Part shown: positions 8,693-15,802 of the stretch, piece by piece | How positions within the stretch are numbered: position 1 is the stretch's first letter | Layout of the letters: the number at the start of each line of letters is the position of its first letter | Source: Flavobacteriales bacterium | GTDB lineage: Bacteria > Bacteroidota > Bacteroidia > Flavobacteriales > BACL11 | DNA: 22,860 nt | Reading direction: 5' to 3' | Assembly: GCA_002710495.1 (NCBI GenBank) | Contig: PAKE01000056.1 | Span: forward strand, 1-22,860 | The notes under the pieces: model-generated | The model's database searches: none | The model's input: only the letters and a program-made list of their open reading frames with translations | Told to the model about the DNA's origin: nothing | Translations under genes and position numbers: made by a program

Positions 8693-9955
8693 ATGACCAT
8701 ATCTGAATTATATAAAACATATCAGGAATTTCCTGTAATCTGTACTGATAGCAGAAACATTCAAAAAGATAGTATATTCTTTGCTTTAAAGGGAGAAAAA
8801 TTTAATGGAAATAAGTTTGCTAATCAAGCAATAAAAGATGGATGTAAACACGCTATTATTGATGATAAGGAATATAATGAAACTAATTGTATCTTAGTGA
8901 ATGATGTGAAGTCTACACTTCAGGAATTAGCAGAGTTTCACAGAAAAAAAATAAATATTCCTGTTATAGGAATAACAGGAACAAATGGAAAAACAACTAC
9001 TAAAGAACTAATTAATTCTATACTTTCATCTGAATATAATTGCTACAGCACTAAAGGTAACTTAAATAATCAGATAGGTTTACCTTTAAGTATCTTAGAA
9101 ATAGATAAAGATCATGAAATTGCTATAATAGAGATGGGAGCAAGTGAGATTGGAGAAATAAAGAATTTGTGCAGAATTGCAAAACCTACATCAGGACTCA
9201 TAACTAATATAGGAAAAGCTCATTTGGAAGGGTTTGGAAGTTTTGAAGGAGTAATGAAAGCCAAAACAGAATTATATCATTATCTGCAAGAAAACAATGT
9301 AATGCAATTTGTAAATAGAAATGATGATTTACTTATTCTAAAAAGTAATGAGAAAAAGAGAATAACTTATGGAAAAGAATCTAACTCAGATTTTATAGCT
9401 ACATTAACTTCTAGTTTCCCTTTTATCTCTGTAAAAATAAAAGATACTGAAATAAATTCTAATCTTATAGGGGAGTTCCAATATGATAATATCGTAGCCG
9501 CATCTTGTATTGGAGATTTCTATAATATCTCCTATAAGAATATTAAAAAATGTATAGAGGAATATATCCCAAAAAACAATAGAACTGAATTAATAGAGAC
9601 AGGAAACAATAATATTATCTTAGATGCATATAATGCGAATCCTTCAAGTATGGAATCAATGATAGAATCGTTTATTAAATTAGATAAACCAAATAAGATT
9701 TGTATCCTGGGAGAGATGAGAGAATTAGGTAAATATTCTAAAGATGAACATCAGAAATTGATTAACCAAATAGAAATAAGTGGAATTGAAAGCATATTTG
9801 TCGGTGAAGAGTTCTTAAATCTTACAAACAAAAATATTTACTTAGAAACATCAGAACTTATTAATAATATCACTAGATTTAATCTGAAAAAGAGAACTAT
9901 TCTAATAAAAGGATCAAGAGGAATAAAGTTGGAAAATCTAGTAAAATATCTTTAA
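8693..9955 (+). CDS. murF: UDP-N-acetylmuramoyl-tripeptide--D-alanyl-D-alanine ligase MurF
   Basis: MurF adds D-Ala-D-Ala to UDP-MurNAc-tripeptide, the last cytosolic step of peptidoglycan precursor synthesis. The 420 residues show the Mur ligase layout: an N-terminal UDP-binding part (TDSRNIQKDSIFFALKGE, residues 18-35), the ATP P-loop GTNGKTT at 96-102, IIEMGASEIGEI and ITNIGKAHLEGFGS in the central domain, and the C-terminal LDAYNANPSSMESM and LGEMRELG. The start ATG lies only 5 bp after the gldJ terminator and no TAnnTTTG box is seen between or in the end of gldJ. Expression may therefore rely on readthrough or a cryptic promoter. Its stop overlaps that of the convergent Wzz-type gene through TTAA at 9952-9955. 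Confidence 0.96.
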   Translation: MTISELYKTYQEFPVICTDSRNIQKDSIFFALKGEKFNGNKFANQAIKDGCKHAIIDDKEYNETNCILVNDVKSTLQELAEFHRKKINIPVIGITGTNGKTTTKELINSILSSEYNCYSTKGNLNNQIGLPLSILEIDKDHEIAIIEMGASEIGEIKNLCRIAKPTSGLITNIGKAHLEGFGSFEGVMKAKTELYHYLQENNVMQFVNRNDDLLILKSNEKKRITYGKESNSDFIATLTSSFPFISVKIKDTEINSNLIGEFQYDNIVAASCIGDFYNISYKNIKKCIEEYIPKNNRTELIETGNNNIILDAYNANPSSMESMIESFIKLDKPNKICILGEMRELGKYSKDEHQKLINQIEISGIESIFVGEEFLNLTNKNIYLETSELINNITRFNLKKRTILIKGSRGIKLENLVKYL

Positions 9956-10974
9956 AAATCTTCTTCTAATGCATTTCTTACTAACTTCCTGAGTATTATT
10001 ATAAAACAAATAGTAAAAACCCCTAGAAAGGTGAAGATAACTATCCAAAATAAATTAGATCTATTTATGTTCTTAAGAGGAAGTACTGGTTTGTCAACAA
10101 TCTGAATCAAAGGTGTCTCATTTAACACACCCATATGTGCTAATTCTATATTTTTTCTTAATTCTAAATAAACAGATTGTAAAATCTCAACCTCTCTCAT
10201 ATATTGAAGTTCTTCCAATCTTCCTGATGCTGTCATAACTCGCATGTTGTTGTCTTTTACTTTTGCAAAATTTCTTTCTGATATTTTTAAATCGTTAAAA
10301 ATAGAATCAGATCTATTATATAAATTATTTAATGTATTCCTAGATTTTTCAGTCTGATGATCTATATACATTTCTGACATCTCATCAATAACTATTTCTG
10401 TAAAATTCTTTGCAAGCTCTGCATTTAAAGATTCAAATGAAAGATTTAATATATTGGCCTCATCATTCTGATACAGAATATCCATATCTCCATCAATAAT
10501 TCTAAACCATACAATTCTTGTAATACTATCATTATAATAGTGACTAGATAAATTTATAGTTGAACTATCTGTAATCAGATTATTAATACGAATGTAATGA
10601 TTTATCAATAAATCTGATTTTCCTTCTATTTTACATGTATTATTTAATGTTCTTTCAATTATCTTCCTTGACTTCAATAACTCTATTATATTCTGTTGAT
10701 TAAATGAAGATGTTGCACTCCCTCCCATATCTATTCCAATCATATTTGCCATTCCACTAAGAGCAGATAAATTTGGTCCTCCAGACTGATCCTCAACTAT
10801 AAAAGAAATTACTGCATTATACCTGTCTTCCTGTAATTTTGAGAAACCAAACCCTATCAAAGAAAAGATAATTGCAACCGCAAGAATAATAAGTAATCGT
10901 TTCTTTAACTCATTCTTATAATCTGAGATGGTAACTATAATACCTTTAAAAGAAGCCTCATCATTATTTTTCAT
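9952..10974 (-). CDS. Wzz/GumC-type polysaccharide chain-length determinant
   Basis: This 340-residue inner-membrane protein has the polysaccharide co-polymerase layout. There is a short cytosolic N-terminus, a first membrane helix at about 27-44 (LLIILAVAIIFSLIGFGF), a long periplasmic part with coiled-coil character (residues about 195-270), a PVLPL motif before the second helix, and a second helix at about 307-329. Such proteins set the length of exported capsule, exopolysaccharide or O-antigen chains together with the Wzy polymerase or the export channel. No cytosolic kinase domain is attached. It starts 9 bp after the SLBB export gene, so the two are in one operon and their products probably contact each other across the periplasm. 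The sugar polymer is not identifiable, because no glycosyltransferases are nearby. Confidence 0.87.
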   Translation of the reverse strand: MKNNDEASFKGIIVTISDYKNELKKRLLIILAVAIIFSLIGFGFSKLQEDRYNAVISFIVEDQSGGPNLSALSGMANMIGIDMGGSATSSFNQQNIIELLKSRKIIERTLNNTCKIEGKSDLLINHYIRINNLITDSSTINLSSHYYNDSITRIVWFRIIDGDMDILYQNDEANILNLSFESLNAELAKNFTEIVIDEMSEMYIDHQTEKSRNTLNNLYNRSDSIFNDLKISERNFAKVKDNNMRVMTASGRLEELQYMREVEILQSVYLELRKNIELAHMGVLNETPLIQIVDKPVLPLKNINRSNLFWIVIFTFLGVFTICFIIILRKLVRNALEEDF

Positions 10975-10983
10975 AATACACTA

Positions 10984-11436
10984 TTAAAATCCTCCGCTTA
11001 TTCTATTAATTAACAAATATAAAGACATAACACCAGTAACTTTTATAAGTGTCTTTTCAATTGCTACATTCCAATCTAAAGGAGTTGCTTCCATTTCTTC
11101 AACTTGTTCTTCAGACATTAGTTTTATCGTAGATCCTTTTGTTACTCTTGGGGATAAAGAGAATAATCCATAGTTTATGGATCGTTTAACAGATCCATTT
11201 GGATAAACTACTACTGTTCTATTTTTATTGTTTTCTCTTGCATATCCTCCTGCAAAATTATTAATATAATAATTCGCTCTTTTTCTTTCAAAATAAGGAA
11301 CACTTATACCAGTACCTTCATAATTATATAAATCACCTGTAACATATACTGTACTATTTGATTTTGGAATTACCAGACTATCCCCTTCAAGTAATATGAT
11401 ATTGTGTTTTGAATTTATTTTTAATGCTTTATTCAT
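10984..11436 (-). CDS. C-terminal piece of the SLBB export protein, beyond an in-frame amber stop
   Basis: This 150-codon stretch, starting at an internal ATG, is not an independent family but the end of the export gene that begins at 13467. It is in the same reading frame, and the 50 codons between the TAG at 11589-11587 and this ATG are also open. It holds a last SLBB-like unit (EGDSLVIPKSNSTVYVTGDL), a conserved block with YINNFAGGYARENN and VYPNGSVKRS, and a C-terminal membrane helix or amphipathic segment (DWNVAIEKTLIKVTGVMSLY) typical of full-length Bacteroidota members. It would only be made by readthrough of the amber codon or by internal initiation, and no Shine-Dalgarno sequence precedes the ATG. 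It lacks a signal peptide, so a free product would probably not reach the envelope. Confidence 0.75.
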   Translation of the reverse strand: MNKALKINSKHNIILLEGDSLVIPKSNSTVYVTGDLYNYEGTGISVPYFERKRANYYINNFAGGYARENNKNRTVVVYPNGSVKRSINYGLFSLSPRVTKGSTIKLMSEEQVEEMEATPLDWNVAIEKTLIKVTGVMSLYLLINRISGGF

Positions 11437-11586
11437 CTCAAAAGAAACTACATTAATATCTTCAAATTCTCTTTTTTTAGACCGAATTACTAGTGCAGAA
11501 TTTACTAGATCTTTAGAATACTTTTTATAAAGAGCTGTATCAGATAAAATAACTTCTTTAAACTCTTCTGAAATTATATTTTCTTC

Positions 11587-11589
11587 CTA
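11587..11589 (-). other. In-frame amber codon splitting the SLBB export gene
   Basis: On the minus strand the frame reads ...KVMSK-TAG-EENIISEEF..., and it is open from 13467 to the TAA at 10984-10986 except for this TAG. The total is 827 codons including the TAG at codon 627, which fits the family's usual length of roughly 800 residues. CAG, AAG, GAG, TGG, TTG, TCG, TAT or TAC could each have given TAG by one change. Confidence 0.85.
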
Positions 11590-13467
11590 TTTAGACATAA
11601 CTTTTGTTCTTCTATATAATTTTACACCTTCCAGAAATGCATTATCTGTAAGACCTCCACACCTTTCTATAATATCAGAAATTCTATCCCCTTCCGAGAC
11701 TAAGGAGTAGGTTCCTGGGTACATTACTTCCCCATCTACAACAACATGTATTGGTTCTTGGTAATCTGGGTTCTTTCTAACAAAAATCTGGTCATTTGCT
11801 TGTAAATCGAAATTATTATACTCTTCTTTAAGAGATAGATCTGTATTAATTTCTGCTACTAGAACTACACTACTTTTTGGTATAATAGAACCTGAATTTA
11901 CTTCCAAAACACGAGAAATTTCTATTCTACTTCCACTTGCTTCTTGCTTTATTCCTCCAGAAAGTTCAATAACATCCTCAAGTTTTAATCCAGAACCATA
12001 AATTAAATCTCCACTCTTTCTTACAGAACCAAAAACTGAAACTATATAATCATCTTGAAAATCATCTGTAGATATAACATTTACAATATCATACTCTTTA
12101 AGTGTAATATTATCTTTACTATTAGAATTATCTAATGCACTAGATAAATTTACTGTGATAGTAGTTCTGCTTCTATCAGAATTTAATCTTAGTATATATG
12201 CATGCTCTTTATATAAGTATTCATTTAAACAATTAGCTCTTTTCAATAAATCTGATATTTTCTCTCCTTGAAAAAATTCATAATCTCCTTGTACCCCAAC
12301 AGTACCTTGAACGGTAATAAAATTAGAGGTTTTTCGTTGAATTTTATTTACAATAATCTCATCTGCTGCATTAAGATTTGTAGTATGTAAATCTTTTTTA
12401 TGAACATCATGAACTAATAATTTCCCATCTTCAAACCTTTTTAAAGTAATAATATTCTGAGATGATTCTGTCGTATATCCTCCTGCAAATGCAATTACAT
12501 CATCCATATTATCTGATGATTTTACTTCATAAGTATATGGTCTATTTACCTCACCTTTAATCTCTACTAAATTAGTAGCTGCAGACACTAAAATATAATC
12601 TCCGTCCTGCAAATAAATATCTGTATGTTCTGAAGGGTTGAACAGAAATTCATACACATCTAATGAATCAACAACTTTTCCGTCTCTTTTTATAAAGATA
12701 TTTCTAACTGAACCAATTTGTGTTGGTCCTTTAGCAGCCATTAAGGCGTTAAATGCAGTATTTATTGCAGGTATAGCATAAGAACCAGGATTATACACCT
12801 CTCCTACTATATTTACTAGAATCACTCTAGAGTAAACTAAAGAAATATCCATTTCGGAATTATTCATTCCTAATTTTTTTCTTATCAAAGATTTTGCTTG
12901 TTCAAAAGTTAATCCTTTCACATATATTCTACCAAAACCAGATGGACTTATATATCCTTTTTCATCAACAGTAACCACAGCAGTATAATCAGAATTACCC
13001 CATACTGCAATACTGAACTGATCTGAAGGTCCTATTTCATAATTGCTTGGAGGATTTTCTGAAGTTGATTGCTGAAAAAATGACAGATCATTAGTTCGAA
13101 AAATATCTTGACCATAGATTTTAGATGGAGGGAACTCAACTTTATTTTCATCCTCCTTCACTCCCATATTATTATAAAAACTCTTTGATTTATTCTTTTG
13201 ATTCTCTATTAAATTAAAAGGTGTGTCAGATTCAGAATTTATTCCTCTATTATATTTAAAATCCATAGCTTCAGATATTTCCTCTGATGAGAGTCCCATT
13301 TGTTGTAATACTTGTTCTGAAGGTATATCAGAAGGACGAATATCATTAGGATCCATATTAGACGGCAGAAATTTTAAATAGGTTTGATTAATTTCTGAAG
13401 GTTTGTCTTGAGTGAAAGCGGTAAAACTTACAAGACAAACTAAAATCGATAAAATATTTCTTTTCAT
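11587..13467 (-). CDS. SLBB-domain polysaccharide export protein (Wza-like), truncated by amber codon
   Basis: This is a periplasmic/outer-membrane polysaccharide export protein of the Wza type. The first 626 residues contain a signal peptide (residues 1-20, ending FTAFTQ), a linker, the Poly_export domain from about 140 (YEIGPSDQFSIAVWGN), and about five SLBB repeats beginning at NIVGEVYNPGSYAI, EIKGEVNRPYTYEV, TVQGTVGVQGDYEF, SVFGSVRKSGDLIY and VVDGEVMYPGTYSL. It stops at TAG (11587-11589), while the last 200 codons continue in the same frame to 10984. The ATG lies 5 bp after the acyl-CoA dehydrogenase stop, so its translation depends on that gene's mRNA; the Wzz gene follows. It is either a recent nonsense allele, a readthrough gene or a sequence error. 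Without the C-terminal part, assembly of the export channel is probably impaired. Confidence 0.9.
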   Translation of the reverse strand: MKRNILSILVCLVSFTAFTQDKPSEINQTYLKFLPSNMDPNDIRPSDIPSEQVLQQMGLSSEEISEAMDFKYNRGINSESDTPFNLIENQKNKSKSFYNNMGVKEDENKVEFPPSKIYGQDIFRTNDLSFFQQSTSENPPSNYEIGPSDQFSIAVWGNSDYTAVVTVDEKGYISPSGFGRIYVKGLTFEQAKSLIRKKLGMNNSEMDISLVYSRVILVNIVGEVYNPGSYAIPAINTAFNALMAAKGPTQIGSVRNIFIKRDGKVVDSLDVYEFLFNPSEHTDIYLQDGDYILVSAATNLVEIKGEVNRPYTYEVKSSDNMDDVIAFAGGYTTESSQNIITLKRFEDGKLLVHDVHKKDLHTTNLNAADEIIVNKIQRKTSNFITVQGTVGVQGDYEFFQGEKISDLLKRANCLNEYLYKEHAYILRLNSDRSRTTITVNLSSALDNSNSKDNITLKEYDIVNVISTDDFQDDYIVSVFGSVRKSGDLIYGSGLKLEDVIELSGGIKQEASGSRIEISRVLEVNSGSIIPKSSVVLVAEINTDLSLKEEYNNFDLQANDQIFVRKNPDYQEPIHVVVDGEVMYPGTYSLVSEGDRISDIIERCGGLTDNAFLEGVKLYRRTKVMSK

Positions 13468-13472
13468 AATTT

Positions 13473-14612
13473 TTATTTTAATACTGAACGTGAAATGACA
13501 ATTCTTTGAATTTCAGAAGTTCCTTCATAAATTTGAGTAATTTTCGCATCTCTCATTAGCCTTTCAACATGATATTCTTTTACAAAACCATAACCACCAT
13601 GAACTTGTACAGCTTCTGTTGTAGTTTTCATTGCGGTTTCTGAGGCAAAGACCTTTGCCATTGCCGATAGTTTATCATAATTCTTACCATTATCCTTTAA
13701 CCAAGCTGCTTTTAAACAAAGTAATCTTGCTGCTTCAATTTCAGTTGCCATGTCTGCAAGTTTAAAAGCAATAGCTTGATGTTTATTTATTTCTTTTCCA
13801 AAAGCTTTTCTTTCTTTTGAATACTGTAAAGATAATTCATAAGCACCTGAAGCAATTCCAAGCGCCTGAGAAGCTATTCCAATTCTTCCTCCAGAAAGAG
13901 TTTTCATTGCAAACTTAAATCCAAATCCATCTTGTCCTATTCTATTTTCTTTAGGAATTTTTACATCTGTAAACATTAAAGAATTTGTATCCGACCCTCT
14001 GATTCCTAACTTATTCTCTTTAGGTCCGACAACAAAACCATCCATACCTTTTTCTACAATAAATGCATTGATCCCTTTATGTCCTTTTTCTATATCAGTC
14101 TGTGCAATAACCAAATAGACAGAAGCAGAATTTCCATTTGTTATCCAATTCTTGGTGCCATTTAACAAATAATAATCACCCATATCAATGGCAGTTGTTT
14201 TTTGGGAAGTTGCATCACTACCAGCTTCTGGTTCAGACAAGCAAAACGCACCAATTATTTCTCCACTTGCTAGTGGTTTCAAATATTTTTCCTTTTGTTC
14301 TTCAGTTCCGTATTCTTCTAACCCCCAACAAACTAAAGAATTATTTACCGACATTATAACCGAACTAGAAGCGTCTACTTTTGAGATTTCTTCCATAGCT
14401 AACACATAAGATATTGAATCCATTCCAGCTCCTCCATATTTTGGGTCAACCATCATGCCTAGAAACCCTAATTCTCCCAACTTCTTTATTTGTTCTGTTG
14501 GAAAAGACTGCTTTTCATCTCTTTCTATTACTCCAGGCAAAAGTTCTGTTTGAGCAAAATCTCTTGCCGCATCTCTAATCATTTCATGCTCTTCGGTGAA
14601 TGTGAAGTCCAT
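13473..14612 (-). CDS. Acyl-CoA dehydrogenase
   Basis: This is an FAD-dependent acyl-CoA dehydrogenase that introduces the alpha-beta double bond in acyl-CoA and passes electrons to ETF. The 379 residues give a clean single-domain match to the short/branched-chain group. The sequence shows EEHEMIRDAARDFAQTE at the N-terminus, CLSEPEAGSD and YLLNGTKNWITNG for FAD and substrate binding, SKERKAFGKEI, and VQVHGGYGFVKEYHVERLMRD. The catalytic base is E363 in QIYEGTSEIQR, at the C-terminal position used by short- and medium-chain enzymes. The chain-length preference cannot be read from sequence alone. It is the first gene of an operon with the export and Wzz genes, which is an odd pairing. Its promoter overlaps that of the divergent anmK. 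Confidence 0.95.
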   Translation of the reverse strand: MDFTFTEEHEMIRDAARDFAQTELLPGVIERDEKQSFPTEQIKKLGELGFLGMMVDPKYGGAGMDSISYVLAMEEISKVDASSSVIMSVNNSLVCWGLEEYGTEEQKEKYLKPLASGEIIGAFCLSEPEAGSDATSQKTTAIDMGDYYLLNGTKNWITNGNSASVYLVIAQTDIEKGHKGINAFIVEKGMDGFVVGPKENKLGIRGSDTNSLMFTDVKIPKENRIGQDGFGFKFAMKTLSGGRIGIASQALGIASGAYELSLQYSKERKAFGKEINKHQAIAFKLADMATEIEAARLLCLKAAWLKDNGKNYDKLSAMAKVFASETAMKTTTEAVQVHGGYGFVKEYHVERLMRDAKITQIYEGTSEIQRIVISRSVLK

Positions 14613-14640
14613 ATTCTATTTAACTATATTTAAAAAATTC

Positions 14641-14673
14641 TTTGCAAAAGTACAGAATTTTAAGCTATTTTTG
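14641..14673 (+). promoter_or_regulatory. Promoter of anmK (-33 TTTG, -7 TATTTTTG)
   Basis: TTTG at 14641-14644 and TATTTTTG at 14666-14673 match the Bacteroidota consensus with a 21-bp spacer. The -7 box ends 13 bases before the ATG at 14687. This also argues against a longer anmK starting at the TTG at 14642, because that start would lie upstream of the transcript. Confidence 0.65.
14645..14652 (-). promoter_or_regulatory. -7 box of the acyl-CoA dehydrogenase operon
   Basis: On the minus strand TACTTTTG matches TAnnTTTG and lies 32 bases before the ATG at 14612. A partial -33 (TTTA, at 14674-14677) is present about 21 bases upstream of it. The site is interleaved with the anmK promoter. 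Confidence 0.6.
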
Positions 14674-14686
14674 TAAACTATTTCAG

Positions 14687-15736
14687 ATGAATAAAGAATA
14701 TCATATAATTGGAGTAATGTCTGGCACATCATTAGACGGACTAGATATTGTGAAATGTACTTTTAAAAAAGAAAAAAAATGGAGTTTTCAACTAGAAAAT
14801 TCTAAAACAATTAAGTATTCAAAAAAATGGATAAATACTCTAAAAAGTTTACATCTAAAAGATGAAAATGAAATAAAAGATATTGATAAGCTTTATGGGA
14901 AATTTATAGGAGAAAAAATAAATGGATTTATTAAAAAACATAATATACATGCCAACTATGTCTCTTCACATGGACATACAATTTTTCATGATCCTGAAAA
15001 CCAATTTACTTTACAAATAGGTGATGGAGAAGTAATTTCAGAAGTAACCAAAATTACGACAATAAATAATTTTCGTGAACTTGACATTTCCTTAAATGGA
15101 CAAGGAGCTCCTCTTGTTCCAATTGGAGATTTATTACTTTTCTCTGACTATAAATATTGCCTAAACTTGGGTGGTTTTGCTAACATATCTGAAAAAAGAA
15201 AAGATAAGATAATTGCATTTGATATTTGTGCGGTAAATTTTATATTGAATAATTTATCGAACAGAATTAACTTGGAATACGATAAAGATGGAATTGAAAC
15301 TAGAAAAGGACGTATAAAACAAGATTTGCTAGAGGAGTTAAACTCATTAGAATTCTTTGAAAAAGAAGCTCCAAAATCTTTATCAAGAGAATGGATAGAA
15401 TCTGAAATTTATCCTATTATTAATAAATACAATTACTCTATTATTGATATACTCAGCACATTTACAGAACATATTGCTATTCAAATAGGTAGGCATTTAC
15501 AAAATGAATCTGTTTTAGTTACTGGAGGAGGAACATTTAACAAATTCCTAATGGAAAGAATTAAATTGCACTCAGAATCTGAGATAATACTACCAAATTC
15601 TGATATTATCAACTTTAAAGAAGCGATAATCTTTGGATTTCTTGGAGTTTTAAAATTAGAGAATATCGACAACTGTTTAAGTAGTGTAACTGGATCAAAG
15701 AAAGATTCTTGTAGTGGAGATATTTATAAAAAATAA
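14687..15736 (+). CDS. anmK: Anhydro-N-acetylmuramic acid kinase AnmK
   Basis: AnmK opens and phosphorylates 1,6-anhydro-MurNAc from recycled peptidoglycan to MurNAc-6-phosphate in the cytosol. The 349-residue protein begins MNKEYHIIGVMSGTSLDG, with the ATP-binding GVMSGTSLDG at 9-18. It continues with SSHGHTIFHDP, the substrate segment FRELDISLNGQGAPLVP, LNLGGFANIS, FDICAVNFILN (Bacteroidota members have FDIC-P-VN where proteobacteria have FDTGPGN), and LVTGGGTFNKFL. It ends with a conserved CLSSVTGSKKDSCSG. The start at 14687 is preferred over an upstream TTG because of family length and promoter position. It heads the long plus-strand gene run, and a second promoter box follows it before the dehydrogenase. 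The gene ends in TAAGGAGGT, a perfect Shine-Dalgarno match with no start codon close by. Confidence 0.95.
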   Translation: MNKEYHIIGVMSGTSLDGLDIVKCTFKKEKKWSFQLENSKTIKYSKKWINTLKSLHLKDENEIKDIDKLYGKFIGEKINGFIKKHNIHANYVSSHGHTIFHDPENQFTLQIGDGEVISEVTKITTINNFRELDISLNGQGAPLVPIGDLLLFSDYKYCLNLGGFANISEKRKDKIIAFDICAVNFILNNLSNRINLEYDKDGIETRKGRIKQDLLEELNSLEFFEKEAPKSLSREWIESEIYPIINKYNYSIIDILSTFTEHIAIQIGRHLQNESVLVTGGGTFNKFLMERIKLHSESEIILPNSDIINFKEAIIFGFLGVLKLENIDNCLSSVTGSKKDSCSGDIYKK

Positions 15737-15773
15737 GGAGGTTGTAAATTAAAAACTTTTACCCTTTATTTAG

Positions 15774-15781
15774 TACATTTG
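15774..15781 (+). promoter_or_regulatory. -7 box upstream of the amino acid dehydrogenase
   Basis: TACATTTG matches TAnnTTTG in the 66-bp gap after anmK and lies 21 bases before the ATG at 15803. No convincing -33 TTTG is at the expected distance. It would let the dehydrogenase and downstream genes be transcribed independently of anmK. Confidence 0.5.
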
Positions 15782-15802
15782 CAAAAGATTTAACAATAGG
15801 AA

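Noticed and set aside
11587..11589. Reassignment of TAG to an amino acid in this genome, or pyrrolysine insertion.
   Set aside because: TAG acts as a normal stop for the PorP/SprF gene, no other gene in the window has an internal TAG, and neither code change is expected in Flavobacteriales.
14642..14686. A longer anmK starting at the TTG at 14642.
   Set aside because: The extra 15 residues have no family character and the region holds the promoter boxes; MNKEYHIIGVMSGTSLDG is the standard N-terminus.
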